A DNA stretch of 64,000 nt. Origin: Psilocybe azurescens. Taxonomy: Eukaryota; Basidiomycota; Agaricomycetes; Agaricales; Agrocybaceae. The position numbers and the translations under genes were made by a program. The notes beneath the pieces are model-generated. The model was not told the DNA's origin. It saw only the letters and a list, made by a program, of their open reading frames with translations, and did no database searches. Shown here one piece after another: positions 1-12,473 of the stretch; position 1 is the first letter of the stretch, and every line of letters starts with the position of its first letter. The stretch is taken from NCBI GenBank assembly GCA_023853785.1, contig JAJIRX010000159.1, positions 62,001 through 126,000 on the forward strand, in the 5' to 3' direction.

Positions 1-1075
1 CTCGGACACGCGTTCACGGTATGATGGCAATGACAACGGCTCCGTATATGACGACAACGACACCGGAACAAACGAGGTGGAACAAGGGAGGGGATGCGAG
101 CAGGTAATGAGGCGACATGAACGCAGCTGCGACACCAGGTAAGTCGCGAACCCCACCCACCGCCGCCACTAACTCTCCCCCCTCTTTCTCATATAGACCG
201 ATGGCATACGCATACGTACTGCACATACCGTGACACACGCAACATGTACAGTACAACAACGGTACGAAAGCTGATACAACACATAGGGACGACGACAACG
301 ACACGCAGGACACGTACCATGACACATATGACACGCACAGCGGCCACAATGACGACATGTACAACATGCATGGTGGCCACGACGATGACACACACAACAC
401 ACACGGGCGGCCACAACGATGACACACACAACACCGAGTACGACGTACAGCACCCACGACAGCCGCAAAGACAACAACAACAACATGTACGACACGCATG
501 GTGGCCACAACGACAACACGTACAACACGCACGCCACGACAACGACACACACGACACCAACATACAGCACCCATGATGGCCGCAAAGACAACGATGATGA
601 CATGTACGACACCGAGTACAACGGCCATGCATGACGGCCACAACGGACACAATGGCTGCAAGGATGACGACACGTACGGCGGATGCATACCATGCCCACG
701 ACGACGACGGCATGTATGACCGATACAACCACCCGTCCGCCACCCTTTTTAAAAAAATTTTTTCACTTTTTTTCTTTTGTTCTCTCATTTTCTTTTACAT
801 TTATGTGTTTGTTTGTTCATTTAACCCAAGTATATACCCTCCCGCCCATCTTTTTACTCTGTTATGTTTTTTATTTTTATTTTATTTTGTTACAATGGAC
901 TTTGCATGTAGATAATAATGTAGTATATAGTTATTAATATATTATATTGCACTCATGAATTTACACTAAGATTGATAGATTGAAATATTCTAGTTGGAAT
1001 CCAACTGGATTCTGTTCTATTCAAAGTTAAAGTTGGCACTCCAATTGGAGTCCACCTGGACTCTATCAGCTCTTC
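1..1075. mobile_element. Truncated non-autonomous DNA element (GGANTCC-array family), cut by the window start
   Basis: Positions 1-720 are ACGAC/ACAACG-type low-complexity DNA rich in CpG. A T-rich stretch (745-895), an AT-rich block around 915-950 and diverged GGAATCC/GGAGTCC decamers (995-1,065) follow. The same order, intron included, recurs at 43,600-44,350, and the AT-rich block plus decamers recur inverted at the left ends of the elements at 19,604 and 46,569. The expected TIR (GTACTTTACTG-like) is missing near 1,080, so this end is eroded or was lost next to the KDZ relic. All long open frames here are low-complexity and open in several frames, so I do not call them genes. Confidence 0.7.
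139..196 (+). other. Conserved GT-AG intron inside the non-autonomous element
   Basis: GTAAGT donor at 139, CTAAC branch-point-like site near 169-173, pyrimidine tract, ATATAG acceptor ending at 196. The homologous 60-bp segment at 43,714-43,773 keeps the donor, the CTAAC and the TATAG acceptor although most CpGs around it have decayed. This implies that the family is, or was, transcribed and spliced on this strand. It could be a captured gene fragment or a genuine element transcript. Confidence 0.6.
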
Positions 1076-1205
1076 CACCATAGGTCCCAATCATGGTATT
1101 TATTATTATTATTGCTATTATTATCATGTATTTAGTTCCTTAAATAATATAGATGCATGGACAAAATTTAATAGGTCTGAATCCACAACTAATATATTAA
1201 AGTTT

Positions 1206-1690
1206 TTGCAGTCTGTTTATAAGACAAAAGAATCTTGTACTGAATACATATGTATTGACAAAGGATGTCAAGTGTTGCAAACAGCTGTTACCAATGGAAG
1301 TTGGGATGCTATGTGGAAAAAACATCAAGATTTATTGTGGACACTTACCATTATGTATATTAATCACCAAGCCAATGATTATCTTTGTTGAAAGTACTGC
1401 AATCCTTCTCTAGGTGATGGTTCAGCTCCAAATCTTGTAATTATTGCATATGATGATAATGGCAATGCATATGCCCAGAAAACCTTTAATACACAAGTGT
1501 GTGAACAATTAAATGCATGGCTGGGTGGTTTTGAATCTATACTTAAATGTATGACACCTGGCAATTTCAACTGGTTTCTACACACAATACTATTTTACCA
1601 CACAAAATATATCATTGCAAAGCAGAAAAGAAAGGCAGAGTCTTCAGATAGTGATGATGAAAATGAAGAATTAGGATTAGATGAAGAGAC
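1206..1690 (+). pseudogene. KDZ transposase relic, C-terminal part (interrupted by the 13.8-kb element)
   Basis: The C-terminus of a fungal KDZ-superfamily transposase, recognised by a block read across frames: CTEY near 1,236, RFIVDTYHY near 1,330, NHQANDYLC near 1,362, KYCNP near 1,391, then an uninterrupted run through LNAWLGGFESILK (~1,510) and NWFLHT (~1,570) into an acidic serine-rich tail. At least two frame changes and a stop near 1,388 show decay, and the upstream catalytic part is absent. The segment contains no CpG at all from 901 to 1,690. Reading resumes in frame at 15,508 after removal of the inserted element and one target-site copy, giving the natural acidic end and stop at 15,553. 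Confidence 0.8.
1684..1690. repeat. Target-site duplication AAGAGAC (left copy)
   Basis: Direct repeat with 15,501-15,507, immediately outside both TIRs. Seven bases match. An eighth (G) could belong to it if the terminal G of the right TIR is counted as host, which would fit the 8-bp duplications known for KDZ/Zisupton elements. Confidence 0.85.
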
Positions 1691-1942
1691 CACATAGGGC
1701 AGCTACATTGTAGCGAGTGACTAGTGCCATAGAATGTACACAATGTATATGTGTGACTCGGTGCTATAGAATTCTATAGAACACACCTATAAGAAGTACG
1801 ACGATATAACATACAATGTAGTGACTCACTCGGTGCCATAGAATTCTATGGATGAGGCTAATTTAACCTGATATCAGCTGCGGTCACCGATACTGTGAAA
1901 TCGTCCCCAATATATCGGCTGCGGCCACCGACAATGTGGACG
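1691..1942 (+). repeat. Left terminal inverted repeat of the KDZ element
   Basis: It matches the reverse complement of 15,248-15,500 at close to 90% by eye. It contains two 16-bp perfect palindromes, CTATAGAATTCTATAG (1,764-1,779) and CCATAGAATTCTATGG (1,836-1,851), each preceded by GGTG, and a third half-copy (GTGCCATAGAA) near 1,724. These look like iterated transposase-binding sites. Confidence 0.9.
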
Positions 1943-2184
1943 CCGGCCCCAGACCCTTTGGTGATATGTCATACAGAACTATTTTGTATTAAATTATGAC
2001 AGTGGATAAAGTCGGCAAATACAGTACCTGAATATGATGACGCTAATGGTGCGGGCAATTCACTGGCTCAGTCCCGAGAGTTCTCAGTCCAAAGTGGATG
2101 AATTTGATTGTCGATGAAAGTTGTATTTCACGAGTAACACCAATTTTGAAATGAATTTAATGTAAATATATGAAAAATTAGAAT

Positions 2185-3283
2185 TTATTCAACTACATTT
2201 GAACAGTCGGCCAAACCATCAGCCGATAGTGCTGTTAAGTCGTTTTCAAAATTTGCAATGGCATTGAGAGCTTGGGTATCGATATCTTTTAATAATTTTC
2301 GTGACCAATCATTTGCTTTAAGCTTCTCCCACTGAGTTATGTATAGCCGATGGCAGGCATCCTTGTAAGATATACCAAGCATTTCACGTAGATAATTGAT
2401 TTCGGAATGGATTTGAAGTAGTTCTCGGTAGGTCAAATGCTAACAAAAACATATAAATTTGCCTAGAAACTATATAAACTAATGCTTACCGGATCGGCTG
2501 GGACCAGGACGCTGTCACCGAGAATGATAAATTCCAAACCTGCACTATTGCCTGACTGAAGAATTAGTAAGTAAAAGACTTTAATGATCTAAAAATGGTG
2601 AAAGGAGCAGTGGGAGGTCTGAAAAGCCGCATCATTAGTGGAAGAGCGCAGCCGACTCGACCGAGTTGTAAGCTACATCGCCCCCCGACATGTGTGACCG
2701 AAGTCAAGTAATGACGGCCCCGATGAACGGCGGCCGAATAGTTGACTACGGCCAACATCGGCCCTGATAGACATGGCCGACGGCCAAACTCGGGCAATCT
2801 CGGCTACGAGACAACGCTGACGTGGCCGATCTTCAGATTTGAATACAATCCGGTTCAGGTGATATGTGCAACCGAATCACAATAAAGGTGGCCACAAATG
2901 AGTGGTTAGTACAACCTGAATTGAGGGAAAGGTAGCCATAATATATGTTACCGACATAACATTGGAACAATGGCAGCCCCGAAATGTTCGGCCACCCAGC
3001 TCAGGTTCATTTGGCAATTCGCAAAATGAAACAATAGCACTTACTCCACCGTGTTGCTTGTCTAGTTGTAACCCTGCCCTGCGGTTCGCTGGCCATTGGG
3101 CCCTATTATCTGTCTGAAACCGTCTGGAATGCTAATTGAATGCGGTGTCTGAGTGGAATCGGCATCGGTGGGTGGTAGAGAGTCCATGTGTGGCGATTGA
3201 CTTTGTGGCTGGGGCCAAGGAACGGGTCTTGGGATGGTATAGAGTTTGGGATCAGATGATAGCGGCCCTACAATAGTGGACAT
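2185..3283 (-). CDS. KDZ-element accessory protein a (unknown function)
   Basis: A multi-exon gene with no family I recognise. The first exon, starting at ATG 3,283, is Pro/Gln/Ser-rich and hydrophilic. The last two exons are clear: one ends in DSVLVPADP, a GTAAGC...GTTAG intron of ~50 bp lies around 2,439-2,489, and then comes an 83-residue helical block with SYKDACHRLYITQWEKL and a short acidic tail ending at 2,185. The upstream exon of this pair has a good TTCTTCAG acceptor near 2,557. How it joins the first exon is unresolved: the 3,283 frame stops at ~3,064, shortly before a strong GTAAGT donor. The gene diverges from gene b, with start codons about 260 bp apart, so the two probably share a promoter region. 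An accessory role in the transposon is inferred from position only. Confidence 0.5.
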
Positions 3284-3543
3284 GCCAGATGTGTCCTGTC
3301 ATTGATCATTCATGTTTTGCTAATGCAGTAGGTAATGTCAATACGATATATTTCAAAAGATTGAAATAGATAAGGTTGCAATCAAACTTAATCTTGATTT
3401 GTGACTGTTTACATCACATGATTGTTGATTTCGCCAGCACCACAAAATTGGGAATCTTTTACAATTATCTACAACTTCATCTGCCGAGTCGCCCCCAAAC
3501 AGCGATATCCACAAGAACAGATTCTCATCAAAACTTAAATACT

Positions 3544-6011
3544 ATGTCTATCTCAATGATTATACCTTCCGCAGCCGATCTTTTGGCAACACTTCGTAAT
3601 GTCGATAACCGTATCCGGGGCGCACTGACCAATGGCGACATATCAAAAGAGATAAAGGAACTTAAGGCGCAGTTGGTGGGTAGCAAAATATTCTTATTCA
3701 TAACCTTTGACAATGAGAGAATTCAGAACGAGATATTTGCCTTGCATGCGTTGACCGGTCCCGTGGTGGCCCATCTGCAACCGGCATTCAACACCCCCAT
3801 GTTCTTCTGGGGTTTCTTGAAATTGTGGAAAGAAGTCAAGCAAGCAGGTCGTACTGTGGATTTTCTTATGAAGCATTGGCAAAATTTGGCCGCATTCAAA
3901 AACGTGGTATCAGAGCTGATATCTGCACCGGCCGTAACTGCAAAAGTACAAAGCATCGTCGCAAACAATCTTGTTGCAACACAAGCCGCAGCAGAATCTA
4001 ACCAACTTGTCGAAATCCAACAGCATCCATCAGGTGTTGAGAGTACAAGGCGTATTCGACGTCGGCCAACACGGTACCGATCGAGGTCGGCCGATGAAGA
4101 CATTGCGATCGGGAAGCGCGTCGAGGAGGCCAGCATGGCCAATACAACAGATTTGTACGTGCTACCGAAAGGATTGGCCTCAAAGGTGAGAGAGCCGCAG
4201 ACCCGTGTACGGCAGGTATCACATAATCGGCGCCGTCAAGTTTCACGACAGCGGGACCGAAGACTCGGGGCCGACACGAGCGAACATCAAAGACGAGAAT
4301 CGAGTGCAGAAAGTGACGCACCTCGTGCACCATCTCCCATGGACCAGTCTGAACTGAATGACGACGCTGAAGGGCTGCCCTATACTTGTACCCAGAACGT
4401 TGAACAATGCATCGTGTGATCGGTGCCGCAAGGCAAACGTAGATTGTTACGATCGAGCTAACGGGCGTGGAGCGTGTTGGCGGTGTAGTAAATTCAAAGT
4501 GAAGTGCAGTTTCGGACCAGGAGGACACCTACAGCAGGAAAAAATCAAATCATCGACTACAAAAAGAAAGTTGAAATCAAGGCTGATTGTCGAGTCCAGC
4601 GATGAATTATCAGCTGAACAGCTAGAAGACGATGACAGTGACGAAGAAATACATGCATCCGACCGAAGACCGGTTGTAACACAGCAAGTGGGCGAATCAT
4701 CGCGGCCGAGCCGTAATCGGACACTGACATCAAGTTGGCCCCGATATATGAAATTGGCCATAGCCGATGAGGATCACGCTCTGCGCCTTTTGGCAGTAGA
4801 AAAGGGAAAGTCTTGTGGTAATTTTTTTATGTTTACCTATTCCTTAAGGGATGTTAACTTTATCATTTATTGTTAGAAACGCGAGGCCGACGACGCCGAT
4901 GCCGACTTAGGTGCCCGTGTGGACACCGTCGAATCGACCCTTGTTACGGTTGCAGCCGACACGTCAATGGCTCTATCCATGGCATACAACTGTAACGAGT
5001 CATGCCATCAGTTAGAGCAGGCATCAGCTCATGGACCAAATGCCAGCCTCGGCCACCTAGCGTCACTCGGTTGGAAGGCAAAATGGACGACATTCTGGAA
5101 AATTTCAAAGCGTTTAGAAGGGCAATACACTGACATTGCTGAAATACTTGAACATTTACGTGCCAATGTCATCCTGAACTCAGCAAGGCAGCTTCCAATG
5201 GACATCGGGACCGAAAGTTTGTCGGCTGAGATAGCTCCCATTCCTCTAGAGCGTATTACGCCGGTCAGCATACCGACATCGGCCCCAATTGTTCAGTGCA
5301 CTGCCACCAGTCTGAATTCGGGCCCGATAGCAATGTCGGCTGATAGTATATCGGCAACTTTGCCGACATCGGTCCCGAATTCTGAAGGCAATGCCACCAG
5401 TTCGCTCTCGGGGCCGATTATGTCTGTGACTGAGAGTGCAGTGTCAGCACCACTCATTGATTCCTCGGCAGCCAACCTCAATGTGATGGCTGATATTCAA
5501 GTAGGCGATGATGCTGCCATGCAGGAAAGTATAGCAGGCTCGTCGGTTTGTAAATGTATCACTCCGGCAGTGCAATTAATTCCCCCAACACCAAATAATT
5601 CACAGGAGCAAGCCGCATATGACACAACCATTATCGTCGCAGCAACACCTCAAGACGTATTGCATGCGCCAACAGGTCCTTCTCCTGCTGTTACGACCAT
5701 TGCTGATCAATCCTCGTCTCAGGAACTCAAGCATACATCCGGATATAATACATCACCGATGTCAGGGCCAATCGATGTCGGCTCCGACATTCCACAGGTG
5801 TCCGTTTCTTCAATCCATCTCCTAGCATCGACATCACTTCTTGGCGCCTCCATCATTACCAGAATATGAACAACCTTCACCACGTCGATCACCACGCCTC
5901 TTATCACCCGTCCGATCTCAATCAGTGTCCCGTAGTCCAATACCAGGCAAATGTCGTCTCAATGATATGTCGGCCGACGAGGGGAAAAGGAAGAAACATC
6001 ATCAAGACTAA
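3544..6011 (+). CDS. KDZ-element accessory protein b: Zn2Cys6-like DNA-binding protein
   Basis: I chose ATG 3,544, since the open frame upstream lacks a convincing earlier start. The order is a helical N-terminal region (to ~3,990) and an Arg/Ser-rich linker (~4,040-4,330). Six cysteines follow with spacing C-x2-C-x6-C-x9-C-x2-C-x6-C (~4,412-4,510), which matches a GAL4-type Zn(II)2Cys6 cluster with a slightly long loop. A LIVESSDE stretch (~4,583) resembles a SUMO-interacting motif followed by an acidic run. After a likely intron (about 4,819-4,876) come a Ser/Pro-rich segment and an RS-rich basic end (GKRKKHH) with stop at 6,009-6,011. Frame changes near 4,390 and 5,840 are not explained by good introns and may be indels. 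DNA binding is a family-based inference. CGG palindromes across the element are plausible targets. Confidence 0.6.
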
Positions 6012-6198
6012 TTTTATACAATTCATATACCATTCCAAGTACTTATGTATATATTTCATTCTTGGACATATAGCAGTCCTAATTTTGTGAATATGAATTC
6101 AATCATGTATTCTGAAAATGAGACAATCAGGGCCGACTATTTATATCGCGAACTTTGTTGAACAGTAGGTATTGTTGGTAGTAAAGTCGATGATGATT

Positions 6199-8338
6199 CT
6201 ACGTTGGTGATTTGTCTTTTGATCTCTCTTTACTGTTTTTTGAGTAAGTTGTTGATGTAGACGGCCCCACTGGTACTGCATTTCCTTCTGTCAGCTCCAC
6301 AGTCGGTTTCGGTGTCAGTGATGCTCTGGGAGTTGGCATAGTTGGAGCAAGTAGCCGAGGATCAATGGTATAATTATTGGGCAAATTGATTGGCGGTGAA
6401 ACTGCAATCTCATTCTCATATCTTTTTCTTTCCACATACTGTGCATATTGGGTTGAATCCACCGGGAAAAGTGGCATACCATCGGCTGGGCCGTTAACTG
6501 GCAATGGGTGTTCAACATCAGAACGACATATGGATTCCATAATGTCTTGGGTAACATATATGTGGCTTGGCATCCGTGTAGTACTGTATGCTGGCTCCTC
6601 AATTTGAGTTCCTGACAAGATCGGCCGATGTGTATGAACCATCGGGGCCGATGGTATAGCGTGATTCATAGATATCAGCTGGGTGGCACCAGCTGTCGGT
6701 GCCGATAATACATTTGGTGTCTTGTGTGGGTGATCCGCAAGTGCTGTATCCTGGATGATAAAAGGTCGATCGGTAGGTTGATTTTCTTCCTCACCCATTT
6801 GGATAAGATTTGTTCTCGCATTTGTACGTTTATATTTTCTTTTGCGTCGACCAAGATCGGCCTCAACTTCATCAGGATATTTTGTTGCCCCCAGTCCATC
6901 TTTGCGCTTCATAGATTGAAATCGAAACATATCTTTGGGTTGATATAACTGTTGTCTGTTTACCAAATGACTGAAAAATGCTTGTATGTCCTCTTTATGA
7001 AGATTCCGAGGGTTCGTGAATTTCATGTTGTGGGGCAAATATTTTGGATCAATGAATGTGGCCTGAGCATTTGATATATTGGTGTATGGAACTTTATCAG
7101 ATATTCCTCCCATTCCAAGTTCTGCACCTTCATTGAGACATGTCAGGCTAAAATAGGTAATTAAAGTGCTTACGGTAATGATAATTAACATACAAACTGA
7201 ACGCCTCTTCCCAGTCTGCCTTCGTCCAATTTTTGTCCTGCAATGGGATCGGCAAGATTGGGAAACCGTCCGAAGTTTTCCCGAGAGTAAATATGGACTT
7301 CTTCTCTGTTGCTCGGTTCACAGTGAATGCTAGGTGTGGGTTTTTCTTGAGATTTTGCAAGCCGGTCATATAATCCAGTATGTTTTGTTTCATTTGATCG
7401 ACATCGGCCTGATATGTACTCATAAAAGAAGGACCTGGAACACCCATTAAGTGTGCAATTTGTTCATATCTAAGGTTTGTAATTAGTTGTGTGCACTGAT
7501 TTTTGTCATACCGGCCGAATGATAATATCGGCCCTGGCGTATTACCATGAGGTCGATTAATATTAATGTCGGGCCGGAAACATATTATGTCAGGGCCGAC
7601 TGATATTCGACCAATTAGAAAACACTTACCCATCGACCGCTATCTTTCCATCGGCCATTGGAAAGCAGACAAAGATGATACTTGTCATCCCCATTTCTTT
7701 ATAATGGTCTTTCATTGTTTGATCAATCCTTCTGACGTGGAATTTTTCGCCAAACTTAGATATAATTGTTTAGCTTAGACGTTGAAGTGGTGCTAAATCA
7801 CCGACCTTGCCTGTGTGTGTTCATCATAGCCTTGCATCCCGCATGTTTCTACCTCCTCATCAATAGCCTTGCGTTCCTCATCCGTCATGCTGGTCCAAAC
7901 GTTTTTCATAGCCGTTGTCCTGTGGCCGAACCAACCAAATGTGTTGGCCGAAGCGGTATCAATTCCCATAATGCTGGCTATTTCCGCCCAAATCTTCGGC
8001 TGATGATTATGCCATAGAATATCAGGTTGCTTAGGACAAAAGTGGTTGGATTTTCATGCAATCCCTCATTCTGCCCACCAATTGTTTGAGCACCAGGTAA
8101 TGATTTCCTGCGCTACGTTAGGTATACACTCTGTAAATTTGATTATATATGGCCTTACTTGTGTCCACCGTCGACTCTCAGTGTCATCCTTTGCCCGCTT
8201 ACCTTGACTGGCCCAATAATTGAATATTGCCACCAATATGTGATTTGTCAAGATCAAGAGACGTTCTTTCACTGTCCTAGCTTTCACAAAAGTCTCTTTG
8301 AAAGGCAAGATATGTTGGAGTTCATCTGCACTGAACAT
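6199..8338 (-). CDS. KDZ-element accessory protein c (unknown function)
   Basis: The start is ATG at 8,338, about 250 bp from the divergent transposase start. Exons recognisable in order: 8,338-~8,066 (ARTVKERLLIL block), ~8,010-7,790 (WAEIASIMGIDTASANTFGW, then TDEERKAIDEE), ~7,720-7,632 (MKDHYKEMG, FPMADGKIAVDG, followed by a GTAAGT donor), ~7,600-7,195 (YEQIAHLMGVPGP, NPHLAFTVNR, FPILPIP, NWTKADWEEAF), then a GTATGT...TTTTAG intron (~46 bp) and a long final exon to 6,199. The final exon has a basic GRRKRKYKR patch near 6,845 and a Pro/Thr-rich tail. The layout is like uncharacterised ORFs that accompany fungal DNA transposons, but I cannot assign a biochemical role. The basic patch suggests a nuclear protein. 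Confidence 0.55.
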
Positions 8339-8587
8339 CTTTGGCTTGCGTTTTCTTATTTTGTAATATGATTGGTGTTGCCATGTTGCTATATGAAGTT
8401 ATCGTTCAATATCAGAGAAGGAATGACATGGCGAAGTGGGGATGATCAAGAATCAAATAACGCTTTGCAGACTCGGAGCAGTGACAATAAACCTCATGTA
8501 AACCTCATGTTCCTTAGTTTGGACTGAGCATCACGTTCAACACATGTGTTTTGTATTCTCTGTGTTTCACACTCTCTGCTTTCAACC
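8339..8587. promoter_or_regulatory. Shared divergent promoter region between gene c and the KDZ transposase
   Basis: A 249-bp spacer between two divergent ATGs. It is CT-rich near the transposase start. No clear TATA box was found. Co-regulation of the two genes is inferred from geometry. Confidence 0.4.
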
Positions 8588-11500
8588 ATGAACTCATCCA
8601 GTGGGCCAGCACACAAAAGGCAAAGGAAGTCAAAACACCTGGTTCAAGGAAGTGTTGAGGCCACTCAGGCAGTTACACACCTCTCCAATGTCTTCAGTGG
8701 TCCCAGAAACCAGCGACAAGTTCTAGTTCCGCTAGTGACAACTGTTACGGAAGATGGCACATCAAATGACCCAACTAATCCCAAAGAACATGAGGCCACC
8801 CAAGGTATTTACAATGACAGTGGAGTATTCTCAGATCATTTTGAAATACCCCGCAAAAAGAAAAGCAAGGTAATTGGTTAGCATGTGGGTGATTAAAATG
8901 CTCAAACAAATCTTGACAGACACAGCAAGAATATATGAGGGAATGGGTCGACCGAGTAGAGGACCTCCTTCAAGCATCACTGATTTGGGAGACTTGGCCA
9001 CCTGACAACCAGCATTGCAGAGCCTATTCAACACATTCCTGGGCTATATGGAGATGCATTGATTGCACATTGGGAGAGCCAATCTGCCGCAAATACATGC
9101 GACATTCACACCAGGTTGCACCTTTTCATAGAATTGAATGCTGGGCAGAGACACATTTCCGGCCGAGCCGAAGTTATGGGAAGTCGGCTGTTATATTTTT
9201 GTCCCTCATCGTTCCGGACAGGCCATATGCAACTCACTTGAGTTCCAAATCACCTATTTGGAATCCCTTCAGGAACATTCAGACCAACGAGAACAGGAGG
9301 CATTAGACAAAGGACAGAGTCGGCCAATTTGCGGCTGACTAAGATATCTGGATCGGCTGATGTGTTGGCCACGCAGCAATCGGCCTACGATGGATCAAGT
9401 ACTATGTACGAGGACAGTTCGAAGAGCGGCACAAATCCCCTGCATTTCTTAAATGAATGCTGCGCAAGCCAGGACATAGAGGGTGACAGTATTGGCCGTG
9501 AACAAGCAGCTGAGGACAACGACGGAGACGATCCAGAGACCGACGTGAGAAGGTTTTGGTCACTATTTAGGTCTAGATGACCATGGTTGTGGTATGGGTG
9601 TTGAAGAGTCAGCAAATGAGGATGTCGATGTCAGCTATCAGCATGCAAACGACACACAATCAACTCAACCAAGTGCACCAGTCGCAGATGGTTTAAACAA
9701 CACATACGTGCAAATTTTACATACCAACGGTATTCATCACATGGCTATGGTCACATGCTATTGCCGAGGGGAACACTCGGTCCCGATGGACTTGGTTGCT
9801 TGTCAGCTCCTTCCAGCTAGCTTTACCAAAATACGAACACTATTTTCTGTTCAACTTATGGATCATTTTCGCTCTTTGTAACCTGGAGTTGAAGGCATCC
9901 GCATATCAATTTTATCAACTGATTCGCAGAATGACGACGCCGATCGGCCGGACCAAAATCGTCAATGTTTACCATGAATTCTGCCGCATGTCTCAACTAT
10001 GGAGATGGCTCAAGAAATTGACATGGGCCGGGTATGGCCACAAAGCTGAAGATCCCAAGGACCCACCATATGCAACATTATCCTTATATTGCCCGACATG
10101 CCCTCAACCTGGAATAAACTTGCCCACCAATTGGAAGGATGATCCAAATCGGTTAGTATATTACACAAATTATAGAATTCAAAAGCTGATCTACCTTGCA
10201 CGCAGTACCATATATAAACATATTTTTGTGGCCGACGGAAATTTCAAAGCCGACCATGTTTGGCAAAAGTGCAATGATGATATCTGGTTAATTGACGGAG
10301 CTGGGATGGCGCCCGAACTCCAATGATTATCAACAATTTTTAGCGTCCTGCGATTGAACGATTAACGGTATGTGCAGGTCGGGGCCGATTTTTGGCCGTG
10401 TCTGATGTAGACATTTCCAGAAAGCACCTTGTGAAAACACTTTCAAAGCCATTACAAATGCATTACTGGCGACAAAAGCATGTGATAGGACAGGGAAAGT
10501 TGCTTTCGCATGTGCTCAGCATGGTTGCTTTGTGCCGAATTCCTTGGCCGACATGTTCCGAGGCGAACAGCAAAAAATATTGACTATGCATTACTGCAGG
10601 CAATAAAATCAACACATGTTGAACCTGAACAAGGCCTACTTCTCATCTATGATATTGTCTGCGCATTGATTGTTCATGTGTTCGACCGAATCGGCCATTT
10701 GCTTCCAGCCGGCCTCATTATTGATAAAGCTATTGATCTATTTCATGTTCATGGCCACAAAGACGTCTGTTTCTTTCGTTTTGCATTGACATTCATTCCT
10801 GGTGCAGCAATAGTGGCCAGACAGATTCTTGAATCACTCTGGTCGAATCTCAATGCAATCTCAACTTCGGTCCGGACAGCAAGTCTGGCACACCGGGAAG
10901 AAGTGCTCGACGATCACGCAACTGATTCTAATTACAAAAAATGCTCGGAATGACAAAGGTTCTCTCCACTAAATACATGGATGCAATCGTCATGGTTGGC
11001 CGGGCAGATGCGTACTTCCTTGAAATGTCAGGAGATATTGCACAGGCAACACTGAATGAATGGGAGGACAAAATTCAAAGTGTTGAAGCAATGTGGCTGG
11101 CCGACATTCAAAGAATGGACATTCTACGGTGCCCGTGTGCCCGATACAATGACCGACAATATGGCCGACATAGTTGGCACCGAGGACGGCACCAACAATG
11201 CTGTTTGGACTTGGCTTCGGTTGGCCTTATTAATCAAAGAAAAGCAGTAAGCTATTTTGTATTTACATATTTCCATTATTTAATTGCATTTTTCAGAATT
11301 GATGTACAGAACAAAGTACGCCGGCTCGGCTCAGTACCACATGAACAAGACCAACAAGTAGTGAAGCAACTTTGTGAAGTCCTGACTTCAATGATTGCAG
11401 AACTCAAATTGCAACAACAGATGTCTGAAGTGGCAGATGTTATGGGTCGAATGCACCACATGCAGTTTGGTAATGAAACCGAATTTGATGACATTGGTGA

Positions 11501-12407
11501 AGAAGATCCTAATGTCCAAAGTGGACCAGCTGTTCAGCAGGACGCAAATGATGACCCCAAGTCTGTTCACGGCCAGCGGGTCCCAACTATTCTGTTTGTT
11601 GAATGCCAGATTCTTCCGTTGCCATCCAATTTCAATGTCCCTGAAGAATACGCTCCTTTGGAGTTGGAATTGAGAAAACAACAAGCCCATAATCAAATCA
11701 CACGCATTCGTGATGTCGTGGCCAATATTTCATTTTTATATCGATATGTCATTGGGAAAGGCAGCCACACCAGCATCCGTTCCAATGGCCAAAAAGAGTA
11801 AAATTACTGAGTTACAATAAAGTTTTGCAGGCTCGCATTTACTCAACCTGTCAGTCCCGACTTGTTGCACTGGATTGTGATAGAGAATTTCTAGATACAT
11901 TCCGCGAACTCACTCGGAATGATTTAAAGGCCAGCACTGTAATTTGGAAACCTAATTTGACGGGATCGACTACTATGGAGTTGTCGTGGATATGGGGGAC
12001 CGGCCGTCAATATTTATTCGGGGTCGGGGCCAATGCCGATATCGATTGGCCAATCGGGCCCGACTTGACACAATTTCATCGGGAATGTACGTGGTATACT
12101 ATTGTCACAAAATAAAATGCCTCTCTTATAAATAACATAGTTAATAGAGTCCATTGGCTTCGCGCACAAGCTCAAAAAAATAGGTGGCATGAAGAAGTTA
12201 TCCTGGTTATTTATGAAATGCAATGGACGGTCAAATATTTTGTTCATCGCGAGAGAAGAGTGGGCCAACGCAACTAACATGGAGGGTGTGCATGCGGGTC
12301 CAAAAGCTTACACTCATCGGCAAAGTACTATGTGGAATAAATATGCATTGGTGGCTGATGCTGCATTTAAAAATAGTTCACAGCATTATGTATCGCCTCT
12401 CGTGTGA
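8588..12407 (+). CDS. KDZ transposase with CxC2-like cysteine cluster (frame-damaged)
   Basis: Cut-and-paste transposase of the KDZ superfamily. ATG 8,588 opens a basic N-terminus (KRQRKSK). Intron 1 is 8,870-8,919. Blocks in order: CxC2-like cluster (WRCIDC, PICRKY, PFHRIE; ~9,060-9,150), LHTNGIHHMAM (~9,720), CPTCPQPGINLP (~10,090), VADGNFKADHV (~10,230), HGCFVPN (~10,525), LLLIYDIVC (~10,635), HVHGHKDVCFFRF (~10,750), ARQILESLW (~10,815) and the C-terminal RWHEEVILVIYEMQWTV (~12,180) to the stop at 12,407. These are the family's hallmark motifs in the expected order and length. Damage: a frame change near 10,305, an in-frame stop at ~10,354 just before a plausible intron (10,368-10,420), and a one-base loss in an A6 run (10,572-10,577). 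The usual GE pair before the last motif reads RQ here. The gene is nearly intact, so errors of assembly are possible. Confidence 0.85.
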
Positions 12408-12473
12408 TTATGTAATTTAATGTTCCAATCAAATTGATTATCTATGTAGATCACTCCTTGGAGACAATCCAAT

